From Bin5 sp965207495 (GTDB lineage Bacteria; Chloroflexota; Anaerolineae; Caldilineales; Caldilineaceae): 64,000 nucleotides of DNA. Below, piece by piece: positions 55,531-63,575 of this stretch. Numbering within the stretch: the first letter of the stretch is position 1; each line of letters begins with the position of its first letter. Made by a program: the position numbers and the translations under genes. The stretch covers positions 1,922,001 to 1,986,000 of the forward strand of contig OZ242287.1 in NCBI GenBank assembly GCA_965207495.1. The letters are read 5' to 3'. The notes under the pieces were generated by a model that was given only the letters and a program-made list of their open reading frames with translations, did no database searches and was not told the DNA's origin.

Positions 55531-56561
55531 AGCGAAACCGTCTTCCCCTCCGCTGCCGACGCATGCGCAGCCTCAATGATCTGCAACGACCTGATAATCT
55601 CCTCAACCGTGTACCTGCTACTCCCCTCACCACGAATCGCCGCCGCAAACGCCTGGATCGATGACCTGCCCTCCGCCCCATACCCGGGCACCTGCGCCGA
55701 AGGTATGTCGAACGTGCGCGTCGGCGCGCCCGACCACTCCGGATGCTCGCTCATGATCGTGCACTGCCCTTCGTCCACATCCCACTTGATCAATCCAAGT
55801 GACCCGCGCAGCCCGATCGAAATCTCACCGTAGCCCGACGTGAAATAGCCCGCATGCAGGCCGCCGATCATACCGTTGTCGAAACCCAGCGAGACCGCTG
55901 CCGCATCCTCCACGTCAATATCGTGCCCACCCACATTCGCTTCAATCGCCGCAACCTGCGTCACGTCCGCGCCCGTCATGTAGCACATCAAGTCCAGCCA
56001 GTGACAACCCAGAAAGTTGAGAATGCCCCCACCTGCCTCTTCGCGGCTGAAATACCAGGTCTGCGGATCGCGCCGGGCCACGCTCGACGTCAGGAAACGA
56101 AAATCGATCGAATACGGCTTCCCCAACAGTCCCGCCGCCCATGTCTTCTTTATCAAATTCGCAATCGGATGGAAACGCCACGTATAGCCGCACGAAAAAT
56201 GTAGATTATTGCGCCGCACCGCCTCGGCCACTGGAACCAGCGCGCTCGAGTGCACCGCAAACGGCTTCTCGCCCCACACATGCACGCCGGCCTCGGCCAC
56301 TTGCTCCATCCACGCGGGCATATCTTTCAAGTATGTCGACACCATCACCGCATCCGGCTTGCCCTGCGCCAGAAGCTCTCCCAGGCTGTCGTAAAACGGC
56401 ACGTCCTGAACATCCGCCTTCAAATTCGGCTTCACCCATTCCGGGTCGGGGTCGTAAAAGCCAACCAGCTCAATCTCATCCGACAGCAACATCAGCGTAT
56501 CCCGGTACATGTTCGCGTGCATCAGCGAAACCCCGGCCTGCGCAAACCTTAGCTTTCCCAT
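55527..56561 (-). CDS. Gfo/Idh/MocA-family oxidoreductase
   Basis: From the ATG at 56561 (GGAGAGAGCGTC upstream), 344 residues. GKLRFAQAGVSLMHANMYRD has no standard glycine-rich loop. VAEAGVHVWGEKPFAVHSS and GGGILNFLGCHWLDLMCYMTG are clear family marks. Coupled to the downstream member by an ATGA overlap. The pair resembles two-gene arrangements in which both dehydrogenases act on one sugar. Confidence 0.9.
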   Translation of the reverse strand: MGKLRFAQAGVSLMHANMYRDTLMLLSDEIELVGFYDPDPEWVKPNLKADVQDVPFYDSLGELLAQGKPDAVMVSTYLKDMPAWMEQVAEAGVHVWGEKPFAVHSSALVPVAEAVRRNNLHFSCGYTWRFHPIANLIKKTWAAGLLGKPYSIDFRFLTSSVARRDPQTWYFSREEAGGGILNFLGCHWLDLMCYMTGADVTQVAAIEANVGGHDIDVEDAAAVSLGFDNGMIGGLHAGYFTSGYGEISIGLRGSLGLIKWDVDEGQCTIMSEHPEWSGAPTRTFDIPSAQVPGYGAEGRSSIQAFAAAIRGEGSSRYTVEEIIRSLQIIEAAHASAAEGKTVSL

Positions 56562-56637
56562 AATTGACGCTCTCTCCAACGGCGAAAGAATTGTTGATAA
56601 TACATGGAACGACGGCCGCTAGCGGGCCGCCAAAATC

Positions 56638-57228
56638 TCAAACTGTGGCCCATATCTCGTCCGCCAGCAGACACGAACTGAGCGGCCGCCCCACCAGCGG
56701 AATCCAGTCCTGGCGGGCATACAGTGTTCCCGGAACAGCCTCCCCATCCACGACAAGGCTGGCCCGATTGGCAACAACAAACAGGCAGTAAGTGTAAAGA
56801 CTGGAAGCCCCGGCTATGCCGTGGTGAACAAACGGAGGCTCCAACCCGGCCCACGCCGCCTCAATCTGGCACTCGGCCGTGTCCATCGTATAGCGCAACC
56901 GCCTCCGCATATCCCCGCTGCGGCCGAAACGCGCCGTTACTATCCTGTCCCCACATTCCGCCAGTGGATTGTCGCTGTCGCGATACATCCTGTCATACAT
57001 CCACTCCGCCATATCCGGGTTGTCGGTGTAAACTCCGTTCGCCGGCGCGGACGGAAAACACCCCCGATCAACATACAAATAGCCCGCATGTCCGCCCCCC
57101 GCCGGGCTGTACTCCGTCTGAAACAGGCTGAACCGCGCGCAGTCCGCCTCCGCCCCCGCCAGGCGCAGATAAAGTAAATAATGGATCCCGCACCAGATCG
57201 GCGTCTGGTCGCTCGTCTCCCGCGTCAT
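56638..57228 (-). CDS. Protein of unknown function
   Basis: A 196-residue frame starting at the ATG at 57228 (GGAGGAGG site). It has 6 Cys, many aromatic residues and no signal or membrane segment. Features: WCGIHYLLYLRLAG at the start, FQTEYSPAGGGHAGYLYVD, and a C-terminal RLRYTMDTAECQIEAAWAGLEPPFVHHG. The strong ribosome site, codon use like its neighbours and a 77-base gap to the Gfo gene support a real gene. No family was recognised. The H/D/E-rich C-terminal half could be a sugar- or ligand-binding barrel, which is only a guess. Confidence 0.7.
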   Translation of the reverse strand: MTRETSDQTPIWCGIHYLLYLRLAGAEADCARFSLFQTEYSPAGGGHAGYLYVDRGCFPSAPANGVYTDNPDMAEWMYDRMYRDSDNPLAECGDRIVTARFGRSGDMRRRLRYTMDTAECQIEAAWAGLEPPFVHHGIAGASSLYTYCLFVVANRASLVVDGEAVPGTLYARQDWIPLVGRPLSSCLLADEIWATV

Positions 57229-57253
57229 CAACCTCCTCCATCACATCGTATTT

Positions 57254-57403
57254 TGGGCGTCCGGGCCTTCGGCCCTCCCTTGTGCGGGGGCTGCGCCCCC
57301 GCAACGCCCCGCCCTTACTAGACCACCGTGCTAATTCTTCCCCAGCAACGTGTCTAGAGAAAGGTGTTTAGCCAACAGAGTCTATCTCCTCACCCGCTAT
57401 CTC
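57254..57403. repeat. Dispersed ~130-base element, copy B
   Basis: Near-identical to copy A over TGGGCGTCCGGGCCTTCGG through CAACAGAGTCT, differing at scattered bases. Followed immediately by a CCCTGAC heptamer array. Confidence 0.85.
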
Positions 57404-57410
57404 AGCCCCT

Positions 57411-57434
57411 GACCCCTGACCCCTGACCCCTGCA
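57411..57434. repeat. ACCCCTG heptamer array
   Basis: Three to four tandem CCCTGAC units between elements B and C. Confidence 0.7.
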
Positions 57435-57439
57435 GTTCC

Positions 57440-57555
57440 GCGCCCCCGCAACGCCCCGCCCTTACTAGACCACCGTGCTCAATTTTCCCCAGCAAAATGT
57501 CTAGAGAAAGGCGTTTAGCCAACAGTGTCTCCACCCCCACTTGCTGTCTCAACCC
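57440..57555. repeat. Dispersed ~130-base element, copy C (5'-truncated)
   Basis: Starts at CGCCCCCGCAACGCCCCGCC, lacking the first ~45 bases of copies A and B. Otherwise CTTACTAGACCACCGTGCT through CAACAGTGTCT and CTGTCTCAACCC match. Confidence 0.8.
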
Positions 57556-57650
57556 ATTGACCACTGCAGTTACTGACCACTGACCACTGACCACTGCCGT
57601 TACTGACCACTGCAGTTACTGACCACTGACCACTAATCACTGACCACTGT
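57556..57650. repeat. ACCACTG heptamer array
   Basis: About twelve tandem heptamers (CCACTGA, with TTACTGA variants), the longest array in the window. It reaches into the last codons of the aminotransferase gene. Confidence 0.8.
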
Positions 57651-58899
57651 AGTTCCGCTTCCGATAATGCCCGAACACTTTTCGAATACCCGCCGCAATA
57701 TCAGCGACGTCCTCTTCGTCAAGGCTGGGCTGCATCGAAAAACTGAACCCGCGCCGCATCAGTCTCTCTCCGTTCGGGCACTCTACCAATCTGTAGTCAA
57801 GCGGCTTCTCCCGCCCGTAGTCAAAGGGAAAGTGGCTGCGCCCGTAGCAGTTAGGCCCCGCCAGGAACTCGTTGCGGTACAGCGGCCCCTCCTTGCCCGA
57901 CCCGATATACGGGCCGCCCGCGGGGATCCCCTCCTGGTTCAGCGCGTCTGCGAACTCCCACGCGTCACACGCCATCTTGTCCGTATCCAGCGTCATCCCC
58001 AACACCCAGTGCGAGTGCCTGTCCCCCTCCCGCACCCGTTGCGGCGTGATCTCCTCGATATCCGACACAAGGTCCATGATCCCCTGCGCCGCCTCGATCT
58101 TCTTCGCAATATACCCGTCCACCTTTTTCAGCTGCGTGAGGAGCACAGACGCCATCAGGTCGTTCAACTTGTAGTTGGGCGCAAGAAAATAGTTGGCGTA
58201 GGGCCGCCCTTCGAACGGTCCGCCATTGCGCGGCAACGCACAGTCGGAGAAAATCAGCGCCCGTTCCCACAACGTCTCGTTGTCCGTCATAATAGCGCCG
58301 CCGCCCCCGGCAGAGAGATGCTTTCCGCCAAAGCTGAACCCGTTGATATCCCCCATCGAGCCCACCACCTTGCCCTGGTATTCGGCAAAATGTGCCTGGC
58401 AGCAGTCCTCTAACAGGAAGATCTGATGCCGGTCCGCGATCTCCCGCAGCGCCGTCATATCGCATGGGTTGCCGAAAAGATGCACCGCGATAATGGCGCG
58501 CGTCCTCGGCGTAATCTTCGCCTCGACGTCCGCCGGGTCCAGCGTATACGTGTCGTCAACGTCAGCGAATACCGGCACGCAGTTGTGCAGCAGCGTACCG
58601 ATGATACTGCCCCCCGAGGTCCAGGGCGTCACGATGATCTCATCCCCCGGGTCGGGATTGATCGCGCCCACGCACGTGTGCATCGCCGCCGTGCCCGAAG
58701 TCACCGTGACAACGTGTTCGACCCCGTGCCGCGCCGCAAACGCCTCCTCAAACTGCCTCACCTTCGGGCCCTTCCCCAGCGCACCCGATCGGATTACCTC
58801 CGAGAGCGCCTCAATATCCTCATCCCCAAAGTAATGACTCGGTCCAAAGGGCAGCGTACGCACCGGCGCGCCCCCATTCATCGCTAACTGTTCGCCCAT
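57637..58899 (-). CDS. DegT/DnrJ/EryC1/StrS-family PLP aminotransferase
   Basis: A 420-residue PLP enzyme. D165 and Q168 (LLEDCCQAHFA) and the Schiff-base Lys K193 in FSFGGKHLSAGGGG are present. TSGTAAMHTCVGAI near 68-80 is the phosphate site. It opens MGEQLAMNGGAPVRT, a start shared with inosose and AHBA-type aminotransferases. The C-terminus is eaten by a heptamer array, which supplies the last few codons (RNYSGQ). Upstream, the gene overlaps the unknown protein's stop by 16 bases. Confidence 0.93.
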   Translation of the reverse strand: MGEQLAMNGGAPVRTLPFGPSHYFGDEDIEALSEVIRSGALGKGPKVRQFEEAFAARHGVEHVVTVTSGTAAMHTCVGAINPDPGDEIIVTPWTSGGSIIGTLLHNCVPVFADVDDTYTLDPADVEAKITPRTRAIIAVHLFGNPCDMTALREIADRHQIFLLEDCCQAHFAEYQGKVVGSMGDINGFSFGGKHLSAGGGGAIMTDNETLWERALIFSDCALPRNGGPFEGRPYANYFLAPNYKLNDLMASVLLTQLKKVDGYIAKKIEAAQGIMDLVSDIEEITPQRVREGDRHSHWVLGMTLDTDKMACDAWEFADALNQEGIPAGGPYIGSGKEGPLYRNEFLAGPNCYGRSHFPFDYGREKPLDYRLVECPNGERLMRRGFSFSMQPSLDEEDVADIAAGIRKVFGHYRKRNYSGQ

Positions 58900-59645
58900 G
58901 ACAACCTCTCTCCTTCGCGCTTGACATCGTCCTGTTCAGATTCGTCTACGCCCAGCAGCCTTGCCAGAATCTCGACCACTCTCTCCAGATCGCGCGGCAA
59001 CAAATACGCCTGGCTGTCCTGCGTTACTCTCTTCTGTCCCCGCTCAAGGAGACCAAACTGCCAAACCGGCCCCGCTGTCACCACACCGAAAATCTGCGTC
59101 TGCACGCCTTGGGCAAGCCTCGTCTTTCCCCCCGCTTCCCTGGCCCTCCGCGTGCGATGGGCCTTCTGCGCCCGCCTTGGATGTTTCGGCCCAACCGTCG
59201 GCATCGCCGAGTACTCGCTTACCGCCACCATCTGTACCGCCAGCTTCCGAAATCCCCGCTCCAACTCCTCGCTCTTCACCCCGGCCACCACAAGGTCGTG
59301 CCTGCCCCGCAGCAGAAAGTCCACCGTCCCGGTCAGCCGCCCGCCCCCAACCGCATACGCAATGTTCATCTTGAATCTGAACAAATCCAGCGCAGCGAAC
59401 AGCAACGGCGTCACGTAGAACGCCCGGTAAGCAGCCTCGTTGGTCAACGGCACATACGGCAACCGCTCCCGCATCTGCGCGCGCAGCGGCCCGAGCTGCT
59501 GGGCAAGTCGCGGGACCTCTGCGCCTGGCAATTCAAGGGGAGCGCTTCGAAAGCGGTAGCCTAAGTCGGCAAGGATTTCTTCAGTCTCTGAATTCAGCTC
59601 GAGGATCTGGGAAAACGTATAGGGAGTTCCTGCTTGGAGTACCAT
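58884..59645 (-). CDS. Unknown protein, possible PD-(D/E)XK nuclease-like fold
   Basis: From the ATG at 59645 (GGAG four bases upstream), 253 residues. The central region (about 104-140) reads GTVDFLLRGRHDLVVAGVKSE followed by RGFRKLAVQMVA. It has the shape of a PD-(D/E)XK core: D109 after a hydrophobic strand, a second strand ending in a Lys, then a Q/E-helix. The usual E-x-K is G-V-K here, so activity is doubtful. The C-terminal third is basic and low-complexity. The 16-base overlap with the aminotransferase start suggests coupling. The function is not recognised; the nuclease idea is inference. Confidence 0.65.
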   Translation of the reverse strand: MVLQAGTPYTFSQILELNSETEEILADLGYRFRSAPLELPGAEVPRLAQQLGPLRAQMRERLPYVPLTNEAAYRAFYVTPLLFAALDLFRFKMNIAYAVGGGRLTGTVDFLLRGRHDLVVAGVKSEELERGFRKLAVQMVAVSEYSAMPTVGPKHPRRAQKAHRTRRAREAGGKTRLAQGVQTQIFGVVTAGPVWQFGLLERGQKRVTQDSQAYLLPRDLERVVEILARLLGVDESEQDDVKREGERLSWANS

Positions 59646-60001
59646 GACTCTCCAGCGCTGGCACGCCATTTCCGGCTCGGCAGCCTGCCACTCTCGCGTG
59701 GCCTTTGCCACACACCCACGCAACGCAGGCCAAACCGAACCGTTTCTTCGCTTCCCAGATAGGATAGAATTGGCGCCCAACCCGCGGCGCAACATGCCCC
59801 AATCCTAGCAAAGCGTTGGTCGCATGTCAAAGCGTTACAAATGGGCAGGTGCCAGTGGCTAGAGGGAAATGGCTAAACGAGAGATGCTTGCCACTTAGCG
59901 GCAAGTGGAAGAGGACCAACCAAGCGATACGAGCCTTTCGACGCATGCGCAGTCGAATTCCGGCGTTGCCCTGTGACAACAGACTACAACCTGATCGAAG
60001 C

Positions 60002-60349
60002 TCATTCTTCAACAGTGAGGACGTTGATTTCTGAGGTTACTGAGCCAGGAGGCATCTGCGCAAGTACATCCAGATACCACCACCAATGCTCAGGTGTAAC
60101 GCAGGCGGCTGTCTCCCGCCAATGGTTCAGATCTGCTATGGAATCGATCGCGGCGTAGTACTCTTGGACTTGTTGTAGCAGTTTCCTATCGGCATTCGCC
60201 AAACGTGTCTGCTGGTCAGAGGTCAGAAGATGGCCCGACTCGTGCAGTTCGCTACGCGTCATTAGCATCTGCATATGCTCCAAGCCACTGACTTCGGGAA
60301 ACTCAACGTCTACTTCGTATGCAGACAAGCTTTCTTCGACGGTAGTCAT
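60002..60349 (-). CDS. Small protein of unknown function, gene 2 of a coupled pair
   Basis: 115 residues, acidic. It starts MTTVEESLSAYEVDVEFP and is helical by eye, with an HESGHLLTSDQQTRLANADRKLLQQ helix and a striking HWWWYLDVLAQMPPG near the C-terminus. It starts inside the stop of the upstream small gene (ATGA overlap). No signal or membrane segment. Not recognised; a toxin-antitoxin-like or regulatory pair is possible but not shown. Confidence 0.65.
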   Translation of the reverse strand: MTTVEESLSAYEVDVEFPEVSGLEHMQMLMTRSELHESGHLLTSDQQTRLANADRKLLQQVQEYYAAIDSIADLNHWRETAACVTPEHWWWYLDVLAQMPPGSVTSEINVLTVEE

Positions 60350-60549
60350 GATAGGACCTCATCTAGTGTACCCATTCTGTCAAAAGCAGAATTGCTCAAA
60401 TACAGTTCCGGGCATTCACGCATAGAAAACCCGATACGACTCCGGCGTTCTTCGCTTCCCTTCGTCTGCCTTCCCGGATCGATTGGCCTTGTGTTGTTCA
60501 AGTCATAAGGGAGAAACATCCCTAACAAGATTGCAGTCGCCGAATACAC
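60346..60549 (-). CDS. Small protein of unknown function, gene 1 of a coupled pair
   Basis: 67 residues (57 if the ATG at 60519 is used). A polar, basic product with YDLNNTRPIDPGRQTKGSEER and an FSMRECPELYLSNSAFDRMGTLDEVL tail. No clear ribosome site at the upstream start; AGGG abuts the ATG at 60519. Overlap with the next gene and a shared strand support an operon. Not recognised. Confidence 0.5.
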   Translation of the reverse strand: MYSATAILLGMFLPYDLNNTRPIDPGRQTKGSEERRSRIGFSMRECPELYLSNSAFDRMGTLDEVLS

Positions 60550-61139
60550 CTAGGATTTGAATCGCCTTTCCAAATGACAAGGGAACCTGACCAGCTCCGC
60601 CTACCTGGATCACTTCATACAGTCATATTGTAGTGCAGAACTACCGTCGAACGATTACTGTAGCGCGCCGCGTTCGTTTCTCAAAGCAAGTTTGAGCCTT
60701 GCTCCGGCGGCCGGACGCACGATCAGAGTCCCCTGATAACCCTTCTGCGCGCCGTCGTCTAACGACCAAGCATCTTCCCCCGACCAGAGAACCTCCCAAC
60801 CCAAAATGCAAGAGGACCCCCCCGAAATTTGGAACCAAGTCAAGCCTGTTCTATTATTGCCGTTGACCTGAAATAACCGAGTTTCAAAATCTGTTCACCA
60901 GGCCGCAAAGCTCCCCTCCCGCCAAATTAGAACCGGAGAGAAACCTACGGTTGCACGGGCGCCCGCCAAGGCTGCAATGAGTCCATCAGGATAAAGAGCC
61001 TCTCCATCTCGCCTATAGCAGAAACCGAGACGCGCGCCGGCCCCATTGAATCAGCTACGAAGAGCCATACAATTTAGCAGAAACGGGGCAGCCACACCTG
61101 CCCCCTGCTGTCAACAAAACACCACTAAGGAGACAGAGT
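60550..61139. other. Intergenic region with a possible gene remnant
   Basis: No intact gene. Minus strand 60843-60655 encodes a 62-residue stretch (WEVLWSGEDAWSLDDGAQKG then TLIVRPAAGARLKLALRNERG) with coding-like composition but no ribosome site, perhaps a remnant of a beta-rich protein. No clear promoter for the downstream binding protein was found. Confidence 0.4.
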
Positions 61140-62489
61140 ATGTCCAAGCTTCAAACCCAGTCCCATCAAAACATGAGCCGTCGCGACATGCTGCGCCTCG
61201 CCGGCGTAGGCGCAGCCGGCGCCGCACTCGCAGCCTGTGCCGCCCCAGCAGCCGCCCCTGCTTCCGGTGGCGATTCCGCCCCGGCCATGGAGCCCGTCAC
61301 CGTCATCGCAACCACCTCCATGCCCGTTAACACCTTCGACAACTCCCTCGAGCGGTCAGTCGAACAGCTTCCTGAAATTGCCCTGGAAGTAAACGCCAAT
61401 GGCTGGGGCGAAGGTGGCTGGGATGGCTATTCAGACACCCTTCTGACCCGCATCGCCGGCGGCGAACAGATCGACGTCATTATGATCGCAATCGAAGGCC
61501 TGCGGCTTCTGACGGCAAAGAACGTCCTCGTAGCCCTGGACGACTTCCTCGCTGGCGATCAACCTGCCAATGAGATCTTACAGAACGACGTCCACGTCAC
61601 CCTCCGCGAAATGCTGCAGGTTGACGGCAAGCAATATGAGTACCCCTTCTCCTGGAACAACATGGTCATGTACTACAACACGGCCATCTTCGAAGAAGAG
61701 GGCCTCGATCCGCCGGCAAACGACTGGACCTGGGATGACTTCCTCGAAACCTGCCTGAAGGTTGCCAACGTGACAGGTGGCGCCGACGACCGCTTCGCAT
61801 ACTCTTTCTGGGGCGCAGGCATGTTCGGCATGGCCGCCTGGTTCTTCAACAACGACGTGTCGCCACTTTCCGATGACTGGCTGGACTCCAATCTGCTCGA
61901 CCCCAAGGTGATCGAGACCGTTCAGTTCATGGCCGATCTCATCCTCGAGCACAGAGTCGCCCCCAACCCTGAAGGCTGGGATGAATGGGCACAGTTCCAC
62001 GCCGGCAACCTCGTCATGCGTACCTGCGGCCGCTGGTGCATCGGCGGTTCGCTCGAAGCCGACTTCACAACCTACGACATGCAATATCAGCCGCATCGGG
62101 CAGGCCCCCTCAGGACAGTGGCCGGGACCGACGGCTGGGGCGTCTCCACGTCCAGCGAAAACCCACAAGAGGCTTGGGAAATTGTGAAGCTGCTTTCCAG
62201 CACCGAGGCTTCGATAGACATGGTGCAGTTGGGCGGAAACATTCCCGCACTGCGCTCTGTATCTGAGTTGCCCGTGTTTGCCGAGTTTGGCCCGCCCAAC
62301 ACGGCCCTCTTCTACGAAACGCTCGACTTCGCCGCAACCGTGCCGTCACCCACCAACTTCAACATAGTCGAACCAATTCTGAACCGTAACTATGCTACGA
62401 TTTGGAATGGCGAACGCACCGTTGAAGAGGCGATGCAGACTGCCCACGATGAGGTGCAGGTGGAGATGGACAAGCTGAAGCAAGCATAG
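61140..62489 (+). CDS. Sugar ABC transporter substrate-binding lipoprotein
   Basis: A 449-residue family 1 extracellular solute-binding protein. The N-terminus has a twin-arginine motif (MSRRDMLRL, R14/R15) and a lipobox ending at C33 (LAAC), so it is probably exported by Tat and lipid-anchored. YPFSWNNMVMYYNTAIFEEEGLDPPANDWTWDDF is the classic sugar-binding protein segment. DGWGVSTSSENPQEAWEIVKLLSS follows. AAGGAGAC lies before the ATG. Followed by two permease genes of the MalF/MalG type. Confidence 0.93.
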   Translation: MSKLQTQSHQNMSRRDMLRLAGVGAAGAALAACAAPAAAPASGGDSAPAMEPVTVIATTSMPVNTFDNSLERSVEQLPEIALEVNANGWGEGGWDGYSDTLLTRIAGGEQIDVIMIAIEGLRLLTAKNVLVALDDFLAGDQPANEILQNDVHVTLREMLQVDGKQYEYPFSWNNMVMYYNTAIFEEEGLDPPANDWTWDDFLETCLKVANVTGGADDRFAYSFWGAGMFGMAAWFFNNDVSPLSDDWLDSNLLDPKVIETVQFMADLILEHRVAPNPEGWDEWAQFHAGNLVMRTCGRWCIGGSLEADFTTYDMQYQPHRAGPLRTVAGTDGWGVSTSSENPQEAWEIVKLLSSTEASIDMVQLGGNIPALRSVSELPVFAEFGPPNTALFYETLDFAATVPSPTNFNIVEPILNRNYATIWNGERTVEEAMQTAHDEVQVEMDKLKQA

Positions 62490-62591
62490 TCAGGCCAAGA
62501 TAGGGATAGCAGGGCGCCGGCAGCATGAAAAGCAAAGTACCGTCAGTTGCCCGGTAACCTGCTATCCCAAAGTCCTCCATTAGGACATTAC

Positions 62592-63533
62592 ATGACTTCA
62601 ACAGCACTGCCTGACGAAAAGACCGGCGGGCTGACCAAACGCCTGACAGGAATGACCTTGGCCCGTCGCGAAGCATGGGCCGGCTATCTGTTTGCCGCCC
62701 CAGCCTTGTTGGGGCTCATTGCCTTCACTGCTCTGCCAATCTTCGCCTCCCTCATTCTTATCTTTCTCCACTACGATCTCTTGACGCCGCCAAAGTGGGC
62801 CGGCACTGAAAACATCACACGGCTCGCTACTGATTCCAGGATGTTCAAGATCTACTGGAATTCACTGCGGCTCGTTGTCGGCGCAACATTCCTCAACAAC
62901 GTTCTCGGTCTCCTCCTTGCGGTAGGTCTCAATCGCGCCATGCCTTGGGGCATTCGTTATGTCCTGCGCACCTCCATCTTTTTCCCGGTAATGACCACAA
63001 CCGCGTCTCTGGCCGTAGTCTGGCGTTTCCTCCTGACACTGGACAGAGGTGTCGTCAACTTCCTCATCGGCCAGATCGGATTGGATCCCGTACCTTGGCT
63101 CAGTAGCTCCACCTGGGCTCTGGTCTCTGCCATGATTTACGACGTCTGGAAGAGTTGCGGCTATCTCATGGTCATCTATCTCGCCGGCCTGCAAGCGATT
63201 CCCGCTGTCTACTACGAAGCCGCCCGCATCGACGGCGCCGGCTTCTGGCAACAGTTTCGCAATGTAACGCTCCCCCTCATCTCACCAACAGCATTCTTTG
63301 CCATCGTTATCTCTCTCATCGGTGCATTTCAGATCTTCGACAACGTGTGGGTACTCACCGAAGGCGGCCCGGGGGACGCCTCCCGCGTGATCGCCATGTA
63401 CATCTACGAGAAGGCATTCCGCGGCTTTGAAATGGGTTACGCGTCTGCCGTCTCCTTCACCCTGTTTATCATTCTGATCGCGCTCACCTTGCTGCAATTC
63501 CTCGGCGCACGGCGCTGGGTTCACTATGAATAG
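62592..63533 (+). CDS. Sugar ABC transporter permease (MalF/UgpA-like)
   Basis: From the ATG at 62592 (TAGGACATTAC upstream), 313 residues and six hydrophobic segments. The first is GYLFAAPALLGLIAFTALPIFASLILIF. The EAA loop YYEAARIDGAGFWQQFRNVTLPLISPT contacts the ATPase. No ATPase gene is in the window; a shared MsmX-type ATPase or one beyond the edge is possible. Confidence 0.95.
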   Translation: MTSTALPDEKTGGLTKRLTGMTLARREAWAGYLFAAPALLGLIAFTALPIFASLILIFLHYDLLTPPKWAGTENITRLATDSRMFKIYWNSLRLVVGATFLNNVLGLLLAVGLNRAMPWGIRYVLRTSIFFPVMTTTASLAVVWRFLLTLDRGVVNFLIGQIGLDPVPWLSSSTWALVSAMIYDVWKSCGYLMVIYLAGLQAIPAVYYEAARIDGAGFWQQFRNVTLPLISPTAFFAIVISLIGAFQIFDNVWVLTEGGPGDASRVIAMYIYEKAFRGFEMGYASAVSFTLFIILIALTLLQFLGARRWVHYE

Positions 63534-63575
63534 CGAACTGCTCTACTCGACGAGTTACGACAAAAGACCGGGTTG

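Larger units (their letters stand above)
57229..57636. other. Repeat-rich intergenic region
   Basis: Two copies of the ~130-base element (B and C) and two heptamer arrays fill this 408-base spacer. No gene. Confidence 0.8.

Noticed and set aside
57397..57594. 65-residue frame with LLAKRLSLDILLGK
   Set aside because: It spans element C and heptamer arrays, so it is a repeat translation, not a gene.
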